Shown here in pieces: positions 46,580-55,297 of a stretch of 64,000 nucleotides of DNA. Both the position numbers and the translations under genes were made by a program. Under the pieces are notes generated by a model. That model searched no databases and was not told the DNA's origin. It was given only the letters and a program-made list of their open reading frames with translations. Every line of letters begins with the position of its first letter. Position 1 is the stretch's first letter. This DNA is from Quadrisphaera sp. INWT6 (lineage in GTDB: Bacteria > Actinomycetota > Actinomycetes > Actinomycetales > Quadrisphaeraceae), in assembly GCF_015390235.1 (NCBI RefSeq), contig NZ_VUOH01000002.1, positions 372,001-436,000 on the forward strand. Direction: 5' to 3'.

Positions 46580-48649
46580 TCAGCCGGCGCAGGGCGTCCC
46601 GGGGACCAGCACCCGGTAGGCGGCGGCGCCGCCCTGCCGCGCCACCGGCTGGAGGAGCTCCGCACCCTCCAGGTCGGCGAAGCCCGGCGCGAGGGGCTGC
46701 AGGTCCTGCACGGGGGTGTCGCTGGCGTAGACGTAGCAGACCCGCAGGTCGCGCAGGGCCTGCTGGACGCCCGCGTCGGTGTCGACGTCGTCCAGCCGCT
46801 CCAGGAGCAGCGCCGCCGGCGGCGTCACGGCGCCCGGGGAGTAGTGGCGGAAGAGGACGGGCAGGTCGTGCAGCGCGTAGAGCCAGGCGGAGCCGTCGGC
46901 GGGGTCGTCGGCCACGGTCGCGCCGGCCGGCAGCGGGTGCTCGCGGACCTGCTGGGCCAGCTGCGCCATGACGGCGAGCTGGTCGGGCCCGGTGACCCTC
47001 GGGGTGTACCCGGCGGCCATGCGAACCGGGGCGCGCTCGAGCGTGCCCGCGGCGAGGACGGCGAGCAGCGCCACCGCCCCGACGGCGGCGGTCGGGCGCA
47101 GGAGCCGGTGGCGGGGCCCCGAGCCGGGGTGCCGGTCGAGGAGGGCCGCGAGGCGCCCCGCGGCGACGCCCACGACGACGGCGCCGAGCAGCGCCGCCAC
47201 CGCCACCAGCCGGAACGGGGCGCCGTAGAAGAACAGGGTCAGCGACCGCAGCGCCGCGGCTCCCGCGGGGGTGAGCACGCCGCCGACGGGGGCGATCGTC
47301 GAGGCCGCGGCGAGCACCACGAGCAGCCAGACCGCGGCGAGCCAGCGGACGGGCCCGTGCAGCGCGACCACGAGCGCCGCACCGACCACGACCGCCGCCA
47401 GCAGCCACTGCCCGCTCTGGTGGGGCACCCCGTAGCCGTAGGCGGGGAGCACCTGGCGGACCGTCCCGAGCACGGACCTGACGGCGCCGAGCACGCTGGC
47501 GGGGCTGCCGGAGCGGCTGGTGTAGTCGTAGGCGGCCAGGCTGCCCAGCGCGCTCGACCAGCGCGCCAGGCCCAGCACCAGCGGTGGCAGCAGGGCGGTG
47601 CCCGCCAGCGCCGCCGCGACGCCGACGAGGAGCCGGGGCCGCGGCGGGCGGCCGGCCGGCCGCCGGACGGCGGAGACCAGGCGGCCCAGGGCCCAGCCGA
47701 GCACGAGCACCCCGGCCAGCACGACCCCCGCGGGCTGCAGCCCGGCGACGCCGAGCAGGCCCAGCAGCGCGGCGGTCGCGGCGGCCACCGGGCGCCCGGG
47801 CACGAGCCGGCCCTGCAGGGCGCGGACGGCGAGCACCGCCACGAGGAGCGCGACCGCCACGGCGACGCCGTAGCTCCAGACCCCGCGCCACCACTGGTCG
47901 TACGGGTAGGCCACCGGCACCGCCGCGACGGCGGCGGTCACCGCGGCGGCGGTCCCCCGGCGGGCGGGCGCCGCGGTGGCCGCGAGCGCCGCGGCCGCCA
48001 CGGGGACGACCGCTGCGCTGACGAGCGCCAGCAGCGCGTCGAGCGCGGTGGCCGCGCCGGCACCGGTGAGGCGCACCACGAGGGCGGCGAGGGCGTGCAG
48101 GGCGGCCGGGTAGTAGGTGTCCACGGTCCGCCAGCCCGCGCTGGCCAGGGCGCTGGGGGCGCTGACCGGGTCGCTGTCGCCGGTCGTCGCCATGAAGGTC
48201 GTGAGGTTCGCGTGGTAGACGGCGTCCCAGGTCTGGGCGGTGCCGCCGAGGGGGTGCCCCGCCCGCCAGGCGACCGCCACGACGAGCGCGGTCGCCGCGG
48301 CGCAGCCGGTGCCGGCGGCGAGCCACGACCGCAGCCCCGAGGGCGGCGGGCAGGGCGCGGCGCCGGGGGGCGGGGCCTGCGGCGCGCCGTCGTCCCCCCG
48401 TGACCGACGCCGCAGCCGAGCGAGCAGCAGGGCGGCGACCAGTCCCGCCCCGAGCGCGGCGAGGGCCGTCCACGGTCCCCACGCCAGTCCGAGGCGCGGC
48501 ACGGCCACCCCGGCGGCGGTGACCGCGCCCCAGGTCAGCGCCGGAGCGGTGACGAGCGCCCACCGGCGCTGCAGGCCGAGGGCCCGGCCGAGCAGGGCGC
48601 CCGGTGCCCACAGGAGCACGGCGGTGACGAGCAGGGCGAGGGCGGCCAC
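46580..48649 (-). CDS. DUF6541-like large membrane protein 2
   Basis: 689 residues, same plan as the protein at 43008: ALALLVTAVLLWAPGALLGRALG at the N-terminus, TWDAVYHANLTTFMATTGD in the first outer loop, YDQWWRGVWSYGVAVAVALL, LFFYGAPFRLVAVAALLGAV, and a soluble C-terminus with ADDPADGSAWLYALHDLPVLFRHYSP. The shared AVxHxN and NP/DP-x-NGSGF/SAWLYAL segments mark the two as paralogues. Likely an integral transferase or its partner in surface-glycan assembly; unproven. GTG start 14 bases after the GH3 stop. Confidence 0.75.
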   Translation of the reverse strand: MAALALLVTAVLLWAPGALLGRALGLQRRWALVTAPALTWGAVTAAGVAVPRLGLAWGPWTALAALGAGLVAALLLARLRRRSRGDDGAPQAPPPGAAPCPPPSGLRSWLAAGTGCAAATALVVAVAWRAGHPLGGTAQTWDAVYHANLTTFMATTGDSDPVSAPSALASAGWRTVDTYYPAALHALAALVVRLTGAGAATALDALLALVSAAVVPVAAAALAATAAPARRGTAAAVTAAVAAVPVAYPYDQWWRGVWSYGVAVAVALLVAVLAVRALQGRLVPGRPVAAATAALLGLLGVAGLQPAGVVLAGVLVLGWALGRLVSAVRRPAGRPPRPRLLVGVAAALAGTALLPPLVLGLARWSSALGSLAAYDYTSRSGSPASVLGAVRSVLGTVRQVLPAYGYGVPHQSGQWLLAAVVVGAALVVALHGPVRWLAAVWLLVVLAAASTIAPVGGVLTPAGAAALRSLTLFFYGAPFRLVAVAALLGAVVVGVAAGRLAALLDRHPGSGPRHRLLRPTAAVGAVALLAVLAAGTLERAPVRMAAGYTPRVTGPDQLAVMAQLAQQVREHPLPAGATVADDPADGSAWLYALHDLPVLFRHYSPGAVTPPAALLLERLDDVDTDAGVQQALRDLRVCYVYASDTPVQDLQPLAPGFADLEGAELLQPVARQGGAAAYRVLVPGTPCAG

Positions 48650-48663
48650 CGGGGGGCTCGGGC

Positions 48664-49923
48664 TCAGGGCAGGAGCCCGGCGCGGGCCTTGGCGAGCAGC
48701 GCGGTGCGCACTGCCGCGTCGAGCTGCGCCGCGAACGCCGGGTCGGCGGCGGCCCGCTCCAGCAGGGCGTCGACCATCGCGGGGGCCAGGTCGGGGTCGA
48801 TCGTCAGCACGAGCGTCCCGCCGGCGGCCACGAAGCGGGTGGCCCGCTCGCCGACGGGGACGTCGGCCACCGCCGTCGCCTCGCCGACGTCGTCGGAGAT
48901 CACCACGCCGTCGAAGCCGAGCCGCCCGCGCAGCAGCTGCTGGACCACCACCGGCGAGAACGCGGCGATGGAGCCCGGGTCGATCTGCTCGTACGTCGCC
49001 GACGACACCATGACGAAGGGCCGCTCGGGCAGCGCCGCGAGCTGGCCGAAGAGGGCGACGTCGGGGTCGTCGGCGGTGGTGGCGGTGTCGCGGACGTCGG
49101 CGGACGTGTCGGTGTTGCGGGTGACCCGCCCCAGGCCCGGGAAGTGCTTGACGGTGGCCGTGACGCCCGCCTCGCCGAGCCCGGCGACGACGGCGCCCGC
49201 GTCCTCGGTGACGGCATCGGCGGTGGTGCCGTACTCCCGGCCGTAGCGGCCGACGGGCGCGTTGCCGCGGGCGGTGCCCTCGGGGACGACGTCGGCCACC
49301 GGCGACAGGTCGAGGTTCACCCCGGCCGTGCGCAGCGACTCCCCCGTGCCGCGGGCGGTGCCCCGGACCTCCTCGGGGGTGCCGCGGCCCTGGGTGCGGG
49401 CGGTGGGCAGGTCCACGAAGCCGTCGCCGGAGAAGGTCTGGACGGCACCGCCCTCCTGGTCGGCGCTCACCCAGGGCAACGGGCGGCCGGCGTCGCGGGC
49501 GGCCTGCGCCCAGGCGGTGGTGACGGCCCCGACGTCGGTGGCGGCGGCCTTCGACCTCCCGCGCAGGAAGACGCCGCCGTAGGGCGCGCTCGCGAGCAGG
49601 GCGTCGCCGCCGGCCGGGTCCGTGGCGGGGACGCCCACCACCAGCAGCTGCTCGGCCCGCTGGCGGGCGTCGAGGCGGGCGAGGGCGGCGTCCGCAGCGG
49701 CGACGGCGGGGTCGACGGGGCTCGGGGTGGGCGTCGGCGCGGTGGTCGGCGCGGTGCTCGCTGAGCCCCGCTCAGAGCCGGAGCCCGCTGCCGCCGACCC
49801 GGCGGACGCGGCGCCCGAGGGGCCGGTGCAGCCCGCGGCGAGGAGCAGCGCGAGGGAGGCGACGACGGCGGCGGTCCGGGCCGTCACCCCGCGGCCGGGG
49901 AGGGAGCGGGGTGCGCGTGCCAT
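48664..49923 (-). CDS. Glycoside hydrolase family 3 lipoprotein (NagZ-like beta-N-acetylhexosaminidase)
   Basis: 419 residues. Lipoprotein signal VVASLALLLAAGCTGPSG with the lipid Cys near residue 32, then a Ser/Thr/Pro linker. The GH3 barrel shows RAEQLLVVGVPATD, LPWVSADQEGGAVQTF, GVNLDLSPVADVVPEG, and the NagZ signature TVKHFPGLGRVTRNTDTS; the nucleophile Asp is in GVVISDDVGEATAV. It would trim N-acetylglucosamine from muropeptides or glycans outside the cell. It lies upstream of and close to a DUF6541-like gene on the same strand. TAGCGT lies 8 bases before the ATG. Confidence 0.9.
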   Translation of the reverse strand: MARAPRSLPGRGVTARTAAVVASLALLLAAGCTGPSGAASAGSAAAGSGSERGSASTAPTTAPTPTPSPVDPAVAAADAALARLDARQRAEQLLVVGVPATDPAGGDALLASAPYGGVFLRGRSKAAATDVGAVTTAWAQAARDAGRPLPWVSADQEGGAVQTFSGDGFVDLPTARTQGRGTPEEVRGTARGTGESLRTAGVNLDLSPVADVVPEGTARGNAPVGRYGREYGTTADAVTEDAGAVVAGLGEAGVTATVKHFPGLGRVTRNTDTSADVRDTATTADDPDVALFGQLAALPERPFVMVSSATYEQIDPGSIAAFSPVVVQQLLRGRLGFDGVVISDDVGEATAVADVPVGERATRFVAAGGTLVLTIDPDLAPAMVDALLERAAADPAFAAQLDAAVRTALLAKARAGLLP

Positions 49924-50075
49924 CCCCGGCGACGCTACCCGTCTCCCCTGGGACACCCCGCCCGGCGATCTCCGCGCGCAACGCCGCTCCGAGGTGCAGG
50001 GCCGCTCCACCAGCGGTAGGCCAGTGCACGGCGCGCAACGCAGCGCAGCGCTGACATCGACGCAGAGGAGCGGTC

Positions 50076-51335
50076 ATGATCACCGATGCTGAGGTCGAGA
50101 GGATTCCCGGGGCCACCGTCTACGGCTCCGACGGCGAGAAGATCGGCAAGGCCGGCGCGGTCTACCGCGACGACCAGACCGGCCGTCCCGAGTGGATGAC
50201 CGTGCAGACCGGGCTGTTCGGCACGTCCGAGTCGTTCGTGCCCCTGGCTGACGCGGACTTCGACGGTGACGACGTCCGCATCCCCTTCGAGAAGTCGAAG
50301 GTGAAGGACGCCCCCCGCGTCGACTCCGACGGGCACCTCGACATCAGCGAGGAGGACCGCCTCTTCGAGTACTACGGCGTGGGTGGCGTGACCGGCTCCG
50401 ACGGCTCCGTGTCGGGCAGCGCCGAGGCCGGCAGCGACGCCGCGACGGCTGCTGCGGCCGACCGCGACCGCGGGTACGGCGACCGCGACCGCGACCGCCG
50501 CGACGACCGGGTCGACGACCGCCACGACGACCGGGGCGGGCTGCGCGACGACCGGCACGACGACCGGCACGACGCGCCCGCGGCCGGATACGCCGGGGAC
50601 CGGGACCAGGCCGACCGCGGCTGGGACCAGGCCGACCGCGGCTGGGACGCCGGGCGCTCCGACGCTTGGGACGAGCGCTACGACGCCACCCGTGACGACC
50701 GCTCGGGCCTGCGCGACGACCGCGCCGCTCGGGACGACCGCGACGACCGCGACGACCGGGGCTCGGCCGCCGGTCCCGCCGCCGCCGTGGGCCTGGGCGG
50801 GCTCGCCGCCGCTGCAGCGGCCTCCCACCGCTCGGAGGACCGCTCGGACCACCGCTCGGAGGACCGCGGTGACGTCCGCGACGAGCGCACGGGGACGACC
50901 GGCGACCGGGGCACGGGCTACCGCGACGACCGCTCGGACGACCGCTCGGACGACCGCCAGGGCGGGGTGCTGCGCCGCGACGACAGCTCCTCCCTGCGCC
51001 GCGACGACGCCTCCGGGCTCCACCGCGACGAGCACCGCGACGACCGCCACGACGACCGCCACGACGACCGCCGCGACGACCGCTCCTCGTCAGGCCTGTC
51101 GGGCTCTCCCGTGGCCGGGGTCGCTGCCGCCGGTGCCGCTGCCGGTGCAGCGGCGGGCACGGCGTCGCGGTCGCACGACGACACCCGCCGTGACGACCGC
51201 CACGACGACCGCGCGCAGGCCTCCGCGGGCGACCGCCGTCCCCGGCTGAGCCAGTGGGTGCTCGTGAAGCGCGAGGACGTCATCGAGGTCTCGGCCGAGG
51301 ACGCGGAGCGCATCGCCAGGGGCACCACCCGCTGA
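50076..51335 (+). CDS. PRC-barrel protein with long Asp/Arg repeat region
   Basis: 419 residues; ATG with AGGAG 6 bases upstream. Residues 1-100 are a PRC-barrel: VERIPGATVYGSDGEKIGKA, YRDDQTGRPEWMTVQTGLFG, EEDRLFEYYGVGG. Residues about 128-370 are an extreme low-complexity polyampholyte built from DDR, DRDRD, HDDR and RDDRSD units, broken by two small hydrophobic Ala/Gly patches (AAAVGLGGLAAAAAA; VAGVAAAGAAAGAAAG). The end, LSQWVLVKREDVIEVSAEDA, is ordered again. Actinobacterial PRC-barrel proteins often carry DUF2382 instead. Probably cytoplasmic and intrinsically disordered; a stress or desiccation role is speculation. Confidence 0.85.
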   Translation: MITDAEVERIPGATVYGSDGEKIGKAGAVYRDDQTGRPEWMTVQTGLFGTSESFVPLADADFDGDDVRIPFEKSKVKDAPRVDSDGHLDISEEDRLFEYYGVGGVTGSDGSVSGSAEAGSDAATAAAADRDRGYGDRDRDRRDDRVDDRHDDRGGLRDDRHDDRHDAPAAGYAGDRDQADRGWDQADRGWDAGRSDAWDERYDATRDDRSGLRDDRAARDDRDDRDDRGSAAGPAAAVGLGGLAAAAAASHRSEDRSDHRSEDRGDVRDERTGTTGDRGTGYRDDRSDDRSDDRQGGVLRRDDSSSLRRDDASGLHRDEHRDDRHDDRHDDRRDDRSSSGLSGSPVAGVAAAGAAAGAAAGTASRSHDDTRRDDRHDDRAQASAGDRRPRLSQWVLVKREDVIEVSAEDAERIARGTTR

Positions 51336-51342
51336 CGCGGGC

Positions 51343-51420
51343 GTCCCGTCCAGCATGCAGAAGACCCCCGAGGTGGCTTCCAGCAGCCTCCGGAGGGGCC
51401 TTCTGCATGCTGGGCGGGAC
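51343..51420. terminator. Long hairpin between convergent genes
   Basis: 21-base arms (GTCCCGTCCAGCATGCAGAAG at 51343-51363 and its complement at 51400-51420, one mismatch) around a 36-base interior that can fold further. It lies between the PRC-barrel gene and the convergent flippase. Confidence 0.8.
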
Positions 51421-51455
51421 GGGTCCTCACCCCCCGGCCGGCTAGCAGCGGCGGG

Positions 51456-52745
51456 TCAGCCCCGCCGCAGCCGGCCCCAGACCACGCCCCACAGCCCCAC
51501 CGCGAGCGCCCCGTCGCACAGGAGGCTGGCCGCCACGGCCCCGCCGACCCCGTGAGCGGGGATCAGCCAGAGGTTCAGCACGCCGTTGGCGAGGGCGACC
51601 CCCAGCTGCCAGGCGCTGCGGACCCGCTGCTGGCCCGCGCCAGTGAGCGCGTCGGCGGCGAGGTAGTGGGCGACCTTCAGCAGCGGCAGCACCGCGAGTC
51701 CGCGGACCACGCCCTGGGTGCCCTCGTAGGACTCGCCCAGCAGCACGGGCACGAGGTCGGCGCCGGCGAGCAGCGCCACCGAGGCCAGGGCGCACCACCC
51801 GACCGTCGTCGGCGCGATGCTGCGCGCCAGCGCCACCGCTGAGCGCAGCCCGGCGGTGCCGCCCGCGGCCCCCGCGGCGAAGAAGCGCGGGTACGCGGCG
51901 GCCAGGACGGCCCGCAGCGGCACCAGCGACAGGTCGACCACGCGGTAGGCGGCGGTGTACGCGCCGTTCGCGGCGACGGAGTCGAGCCGGGCCAGCATCA
52001 GCTTGTCGAGGTCGTTGTAGAGCGCCTGCGAGCCGAGGCCCACCGAGAAGTGGAACCCGTCGCGCCACTGCGAGAGCACCCAGCGGGCGCTGGCGACCAC
52101 GCCCTCCTCGCCCGGCGCGGGCGGGCCGAGCTGCGCCCGCAGCACCACGACGGCGACGACCGCACCGACGGCGGAGGTCGCGGCGTACGCCCACGGCCAG
52201 GTCTGCAGGGTCATCCCGCCGGGGACGGCGAAGAGCACCACCGCGGCGGCGAAGCGCAGCCCGTGGAACCCGACCTGGGAGAGCGCGGCCGCCATCGCCC
52301 GGCCGCGGGCCACCTGCACCCCCGCGACCAGCTCCAGCAGGGCCGAGCCCACGAGGTCTGCCGCGAGCAGGGCCACGACGGCGGCCAGCGGCAGGGAGGG
52401 GACCACCACCAGGCAGACCAGCGCCGCGAGCACCGTCGCCAGGGCTCCGCCGACGGCGGTGACGAGCACCGCGCCGGGCGCCGTCGTCCTGAGGCGGCCG
52501 GGCTCGCGGACCGCCGAGCGGACCAGGAGGTGCACCGCGCCGAGGGAGGCGAAGGGCAGCGCGAGGGCAGCGGCGGCCATGACGGCGCCGACGGTGCCGA
52601 AGCCCGCGTCGCCCAGGCCGCGGGCGACGAGCACGAAGGTGAGGGCTGCCAGCACGGCCCGCCCGCCGTGGCCGAGGAGCATGCTCGCGCTGCTGCGCCG
52701 GAGCCCGGAGGTGGCGCTGGCGGGGCGCGCGTCGACCTCGGTCAC
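51456..52745 (-). CDS. Oligosaccharide flippase family protein (Wzx-like)
   Basis: 429 residues with about 12-14 helices: SASMLLGHGGRAVLAALTFV, GFGTVGAVMAAAALALPFAS, LPLAAVVALLAADLVGSALLEL, and the long loop WRDGFHFSVGLGSQALYNDL, DKLMLARLDSVAANGAYTAAYR, which is typical of polysaccharide flippases. GESYEGTQGVVRGLAVLPLL and HGVGGAVAASLLCDG close the fold. It precedes no gene on its strand and ends at a hairpin. It probably flips lipid-linked glycans made by the adjacent GT4 enzymes. GTG start; TAGCGT 8 bases upstream and CCGTGATCATGG 56 bases upstream. Confidence 0.85.
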   Translation of the reverse strand: MTEVDARPASATSGLRRSSASMLLGHGGRAVLAALTFVLVARGLGDAGFGTVGAVMAAAALALPFASLGAVHLLVRSAVREPGRLRTTAPGAVLVTAVGGALATVLAALVCLVVVPSLPLAAVVALLAADLVGSALLELVAGVQVARGRAMAAALSQVGFHGLRFAAAVVLFAVPGGMTLQTWPWAYAATSAVGAVVAVVVLRAQLGPPAPGEEGVVASARWVLSQWRDGFHFSVGLGSQALYNDLDKLMLARLDSVAANGAYTAAYRVVDLSLVPLRAVLAAAYPRFFAAGAAGGTAGLRSAVALARSIAPTTVGWCALASVALLAGADLVPVLLGESYEGTQGVVRGLAVLPLLKVAHYLAADALTGAGQQRVRSAWQLGVALANGVLNLWLIPAHGVGGAVAASLLCDGALAVGLWGVVWGRLRRG

Positions 52746-52800
52746 GTCACAGCACGCTACGACCGAGTCCCCCGCCCGCGGGCCCACTCGCCCGATCCCA

Positions 52801-52812
52801 CCGTGATCATGG
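52801..52812. promoter_or_regulatory. CCGTGATCATGG motif
   Basis: Exact copy upstream of the flippase start (52745), overlapping the last codons of the next GT4 gene. Confidence 0.4.
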
Positions 52813-53913
52813 TCCCCCGCACGCGGGAGGTGCCCCCAGTCCGGCCACCTCGGTGAGCACTGCGCGCCACCCCGTCACCAGCTGGGCCGGGTCGTAGGCG
52901 CGGGCCCGCTCCGCGTCGGCCGCGACGAAGTCGTCCTCCGCCGGCGGCTCCTCCAGCACTGAGCGCACCGCCGCCGCGAAGGCCTCGGCGGCGCCGGGCA
53001 CGGGGCAGGTCGTGCCCGGCACCTGCCCCGGGACGAGGTGCCGCGCCTGCTCCGTGGCCAGCGCGACCACCGGCCGGTGCGCCGCCGCCGCCTCGAGCAG
53101 GGCGTACCCGAACGTCTCCGACCGCGACGGGTGCACCACCGCGTCGCACGCCGCGAGCAGCTCGGGCACCCGCTCGGTGTGGCCGTGCCAAGTGACCCGG
53201 TCACCGACGCCCAGCGCGTCCGCGCGCTCGCGCAGCGCCGGCAGCCGCACACCGTCCCCGGCCACATCGAGGTGGGCACCCGGCAGGTGCACCAGCGCCT
53301 CGAGCGCCAGCCCGGGGTTCTTCAGCGGCTCCAGCCCGCCCACGTAGAGGAGGCGGGGGCCGCCGGCGCGCTCGGACGCCGTGGGCCGGGACGAGCTGGC
53401 CGCCACTGGGTTGGGGACGACGACGGCGCGCTCCCCCACCCCCGGCTGGTCGGCGAGCGCGGAGGCGACGGCGGGGCTGACCGCCACCACGCGCGCCGTC
53501 CGCCGGGCGTACAGCGGCAGCACGAGCCGGGCCACGACGTCGAACGAGCGGAGCGCGCCGCGGCGCTCGCGGGTGAGGGAGTGCTCCCAGGCGACCACCG
53601 CGCGGTCACCGGGGCGGCGGAACGGCAGCACGCGGAGCCCCACCCAGATGCCCACGAGCACCAGCGGAGGCCCGGGCTGCCGCACCAGGCGGCGGGCGGC
53701 GGCGAAGGAGGCTGCGAGGTCGCACAGGCGCCCCAGCCGTCCGGACCGCGGCGCCCGGACCAGCGCGTGCAGGGCCACCTCGAGGCCGGCTGCGCGGAGG
53801 GCGGCGACGACGTCGGTGGCGGCGCGCTCCATGCCGCGGACCGGGGTCGCCTGCGAGAGTACGAACACTGCTGCCGGGGTGGTCGGGACGCCGGAGCCGT
53901 TCGGGAGTCCCAT
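52807..53913 (-). CDS. GT4 family glycosyltransferase
   Basis: 368 residues. GT-B fold: AVFVLSQATPVRGMERAATD at the N-terminus, RLLYVGGLEPLKNPGLALEAL opening the donor domain, VTWHGHTERVPELLAACDAVVHPS, and the GT4 motif SETFGYALLEAAAAHRPVV. Cytosolic. The ATG lies inside a CCATGATCACGG sequence, 3 bases downstream of the stop of the next upstream GT4 gene, so the two are probably co-transcribed. Substrate unknown; it may feed the flippase. Confidence 0.88.
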   Translation of the reverse strand: MGLPNGSGVPTTPAAVFVLSQATPVRGMERAATDVVAALRAAGLEVALHALVRAPRSGRLGRLCDLAASFAAARRLVRQPGPPLVLVGIWVGLRVLPFRRPGDRAVVAWEHSLTRERRGALRSFDVVARLVLPLYARRTARVVAVSPAVASALADQPGVGERAVVVPNPVAASSSRPTASERAGGPRLLYVGGLEPLKNPGLALEALVHLPGAHLDVAGDGVRLPALRERADALGVGDRVTWHGHTERVPELLAACDAVVHPSRSETFGYALLEAAAAHRPVVALATEQARHLVPGQVPGTTCPVPGAAEAFAAAVRSVLEEPPAEDDFVAADAERARAYDPAQLVTGWRAVLTEVAGLGAPPACGGP

Positions 53914-53921
53914 GATCACGG
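53910..53921. promoter_or_regulatory. CCGTGATCATGG motif (reverse orientation), over a start codon
   Basis: Reads CCGTGATCATGG on the minus strand; its ATG is the GT4 start codon at 53913, and its TGA is the stop of the preceding GT4 gene area. Confidence 0.35.
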
Positions 53922-55127
53922 ACGGGTGGCGCGGGTGGCGCGGGTCACGGCGGCGGCGGCGCGGGCCGCGACGGCGCGGAGCGAGTACCGGTCGCGCGTC
54001 CACGTGGCGAGCCGCTCGCGCTCGGCCGGGGTGGGCCCCTCGCCCGCGAGCGCCTCCCGCAGGGCGACCGCCACCTGTTCGGCGTCCCAGCCGACCGCCC
54101 AGCCGAGGCGGTGCTCCTCGACCAGGTCGGCGAAGGGCCCGGCCCCGGCGTAGACCACCGGCGCCCCGCAGGCGGTGGCCGCGAGCGGCTTGACGAGGAA
54201 GGCGAAGGAGTAGGCGGTGTCGGGCTTCTGGCTCGCCAGACCCGCCCGCGCGGTGCTCGTGACGCGGGCGATCTCCTCCAGGGGCGCCAGGCCGCGGAAC
54301 TCCACCCGGTCGAGCCCGAGCTCACGGGCCCGCGCGGCGAGAGCGGTCGCCTCGACACCGCCGCCGTAGAACACGGCGCGGGCGCGGGGGTGCTCGGGCA
54401 GCACCAGCGCCAGGGCCTCGAGGAGGACGCCGGCGCCCTGGACCTCCGACATGGTGCCGGCGTAGACCAGCTCGGGAGCGTCGGCGGTGGGGTCTCCAGC
54501 AGCGGCAGGACCGGAGGGCACGGGGCGCAGCACGTCGGTGTTGACACCGGTGCCCACCACGCAGATGCGGTCGGGCCGCACCCCCAGGTCGCGGATGCGG
54601 GCGGCGTACCTCTCGTCGACGGTCATGACGCAGGCGGCGCCGCGCAGGACCCACGACTCCAGCGCCGTGAGCAGCCGCAGCGCCGGGCCCGCCAGGCCCG
54701 CCTCGCGGGCGGCGAGGGAGAGCAGGTCGGCGGCGTAGTAGGCGTAGGGCACCCGGGCTGCCGCGCACGCCAGGCGCACCACGGCTCCGGTGGTGGGCGG
54801 CGGCTCGACGACGACGGCGTCGGGGCCGCTCCCCCGGCGCACCGCGCCCGCCACCAGGCGGCGGGCCAGGCGCAGGCCCAGCGGGAGGTCGTAGCTGGCG
54901 TACTGGAGGTACCCGCGGACGTTGCCGCTCGCGTCGCGCAGCACGGGCCACCGGCTCACGCGCACCCCTGCGGTGGTCGGGGAGCTGGGGGTGCCGGCGG
55001 GGAGCCGGGTGGTGAGGACCTCCACCTCGTGGCCGGCCCCGGCCAGCGCCGCGGCGAGCGCCGCCTGGCGCCAGGCGGCCGCGGCCGGCTCGGGGGCGAA
55101 GGCCCGCGTGGCGATGAGCGTGCGCAC
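53916..55127 (-). CDS. GT4 family glycosyltransferase
   Basis: 403 residues. TRAFAPEPAAAAWRQAALAAAL is the usual N-terminal loop of GT4 enzymes; RPDRICVVGTGVNTDVLRPV and ELVYAGTMSEVQGAGVLLEAL start the donor domain; GLASQKPDTAYSFAFLVKPLA and ATACGAPVVYAGAGPFADLV replace the more common E-x7-E motif, so the family branch is divergent. Upstream gene of the GT4 pair. GTG start is preceded by TAGCGT and exactly 6 bases. Donor and acceptor unknown. Confidence 0.85.
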   Translation of the reverse strand: MRTLIATRAFAPEPAAAAWRQAALAAALAGAGHEVEVLTTRLPAGTPSSPTTAGVRVSRWPVLRDASGNVRGYLQYASYDLPLGLRLARRLVAGAVRRGSGPDAVVVEPPPTTGAVVRLACAAARVPYAYYAADLLSLAAREAGLAGPALRLLTALESWVLRGAACVMTVDERYAARIRDLGVRPDRICVVGTGVNTDVLRPVPSGPAAAGDPTADAPELVYAGTMSEVQGAGVLLEALALVLPEHPRARAVFYGGGVEATALAARARELGLDRVEFRGLAPLEEIARVTSTARAGLASQKPDTAYSFAFLVKPLAATACGAPVVYAGAGPFADLVEEHRLGWAVGWDAEQVAVALREALAGEGPTPAERERLATWTRDRYSLRAVAARAAAAVTRATRATRP

Positions 55128-55133
55128 GGCCGC

Positions 55134-55139
55134 ACGCTA
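55134..55139 (-). promoter_or_regulatory. Leaderless -10 box (TAGCGT)
   Basis: Minus-strand TAGCGT, then GCGGCC, then GTG at 55127. Confidence 0.5.
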
Positions 55140-55297
55140 CGGGCACCCGCCCGGGTGGTCCGCGCCACGCAGCGTCACGGCCGGTGGACCCGGGCGTGAT
55201 CACGATGACGACGACGCACCGCGGACTCGCCCGCCCCCGCTTGCCTTCACCCGATCGCGTGCATTATCAAGACGTCAACTGTCCTGTGGAGGTCGTC

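Noticed and set aside
46440..46604. Imperfect direct repeat of about 27 bases (GGGTCAGCCGGCGC...) at 46440 and 46578, and two GATCACGGGGT copies
   Set aside because: One copy is simply the 3' end of a DUF6541-like gene. The similarity is short and GC-biased, and no function is apparent.
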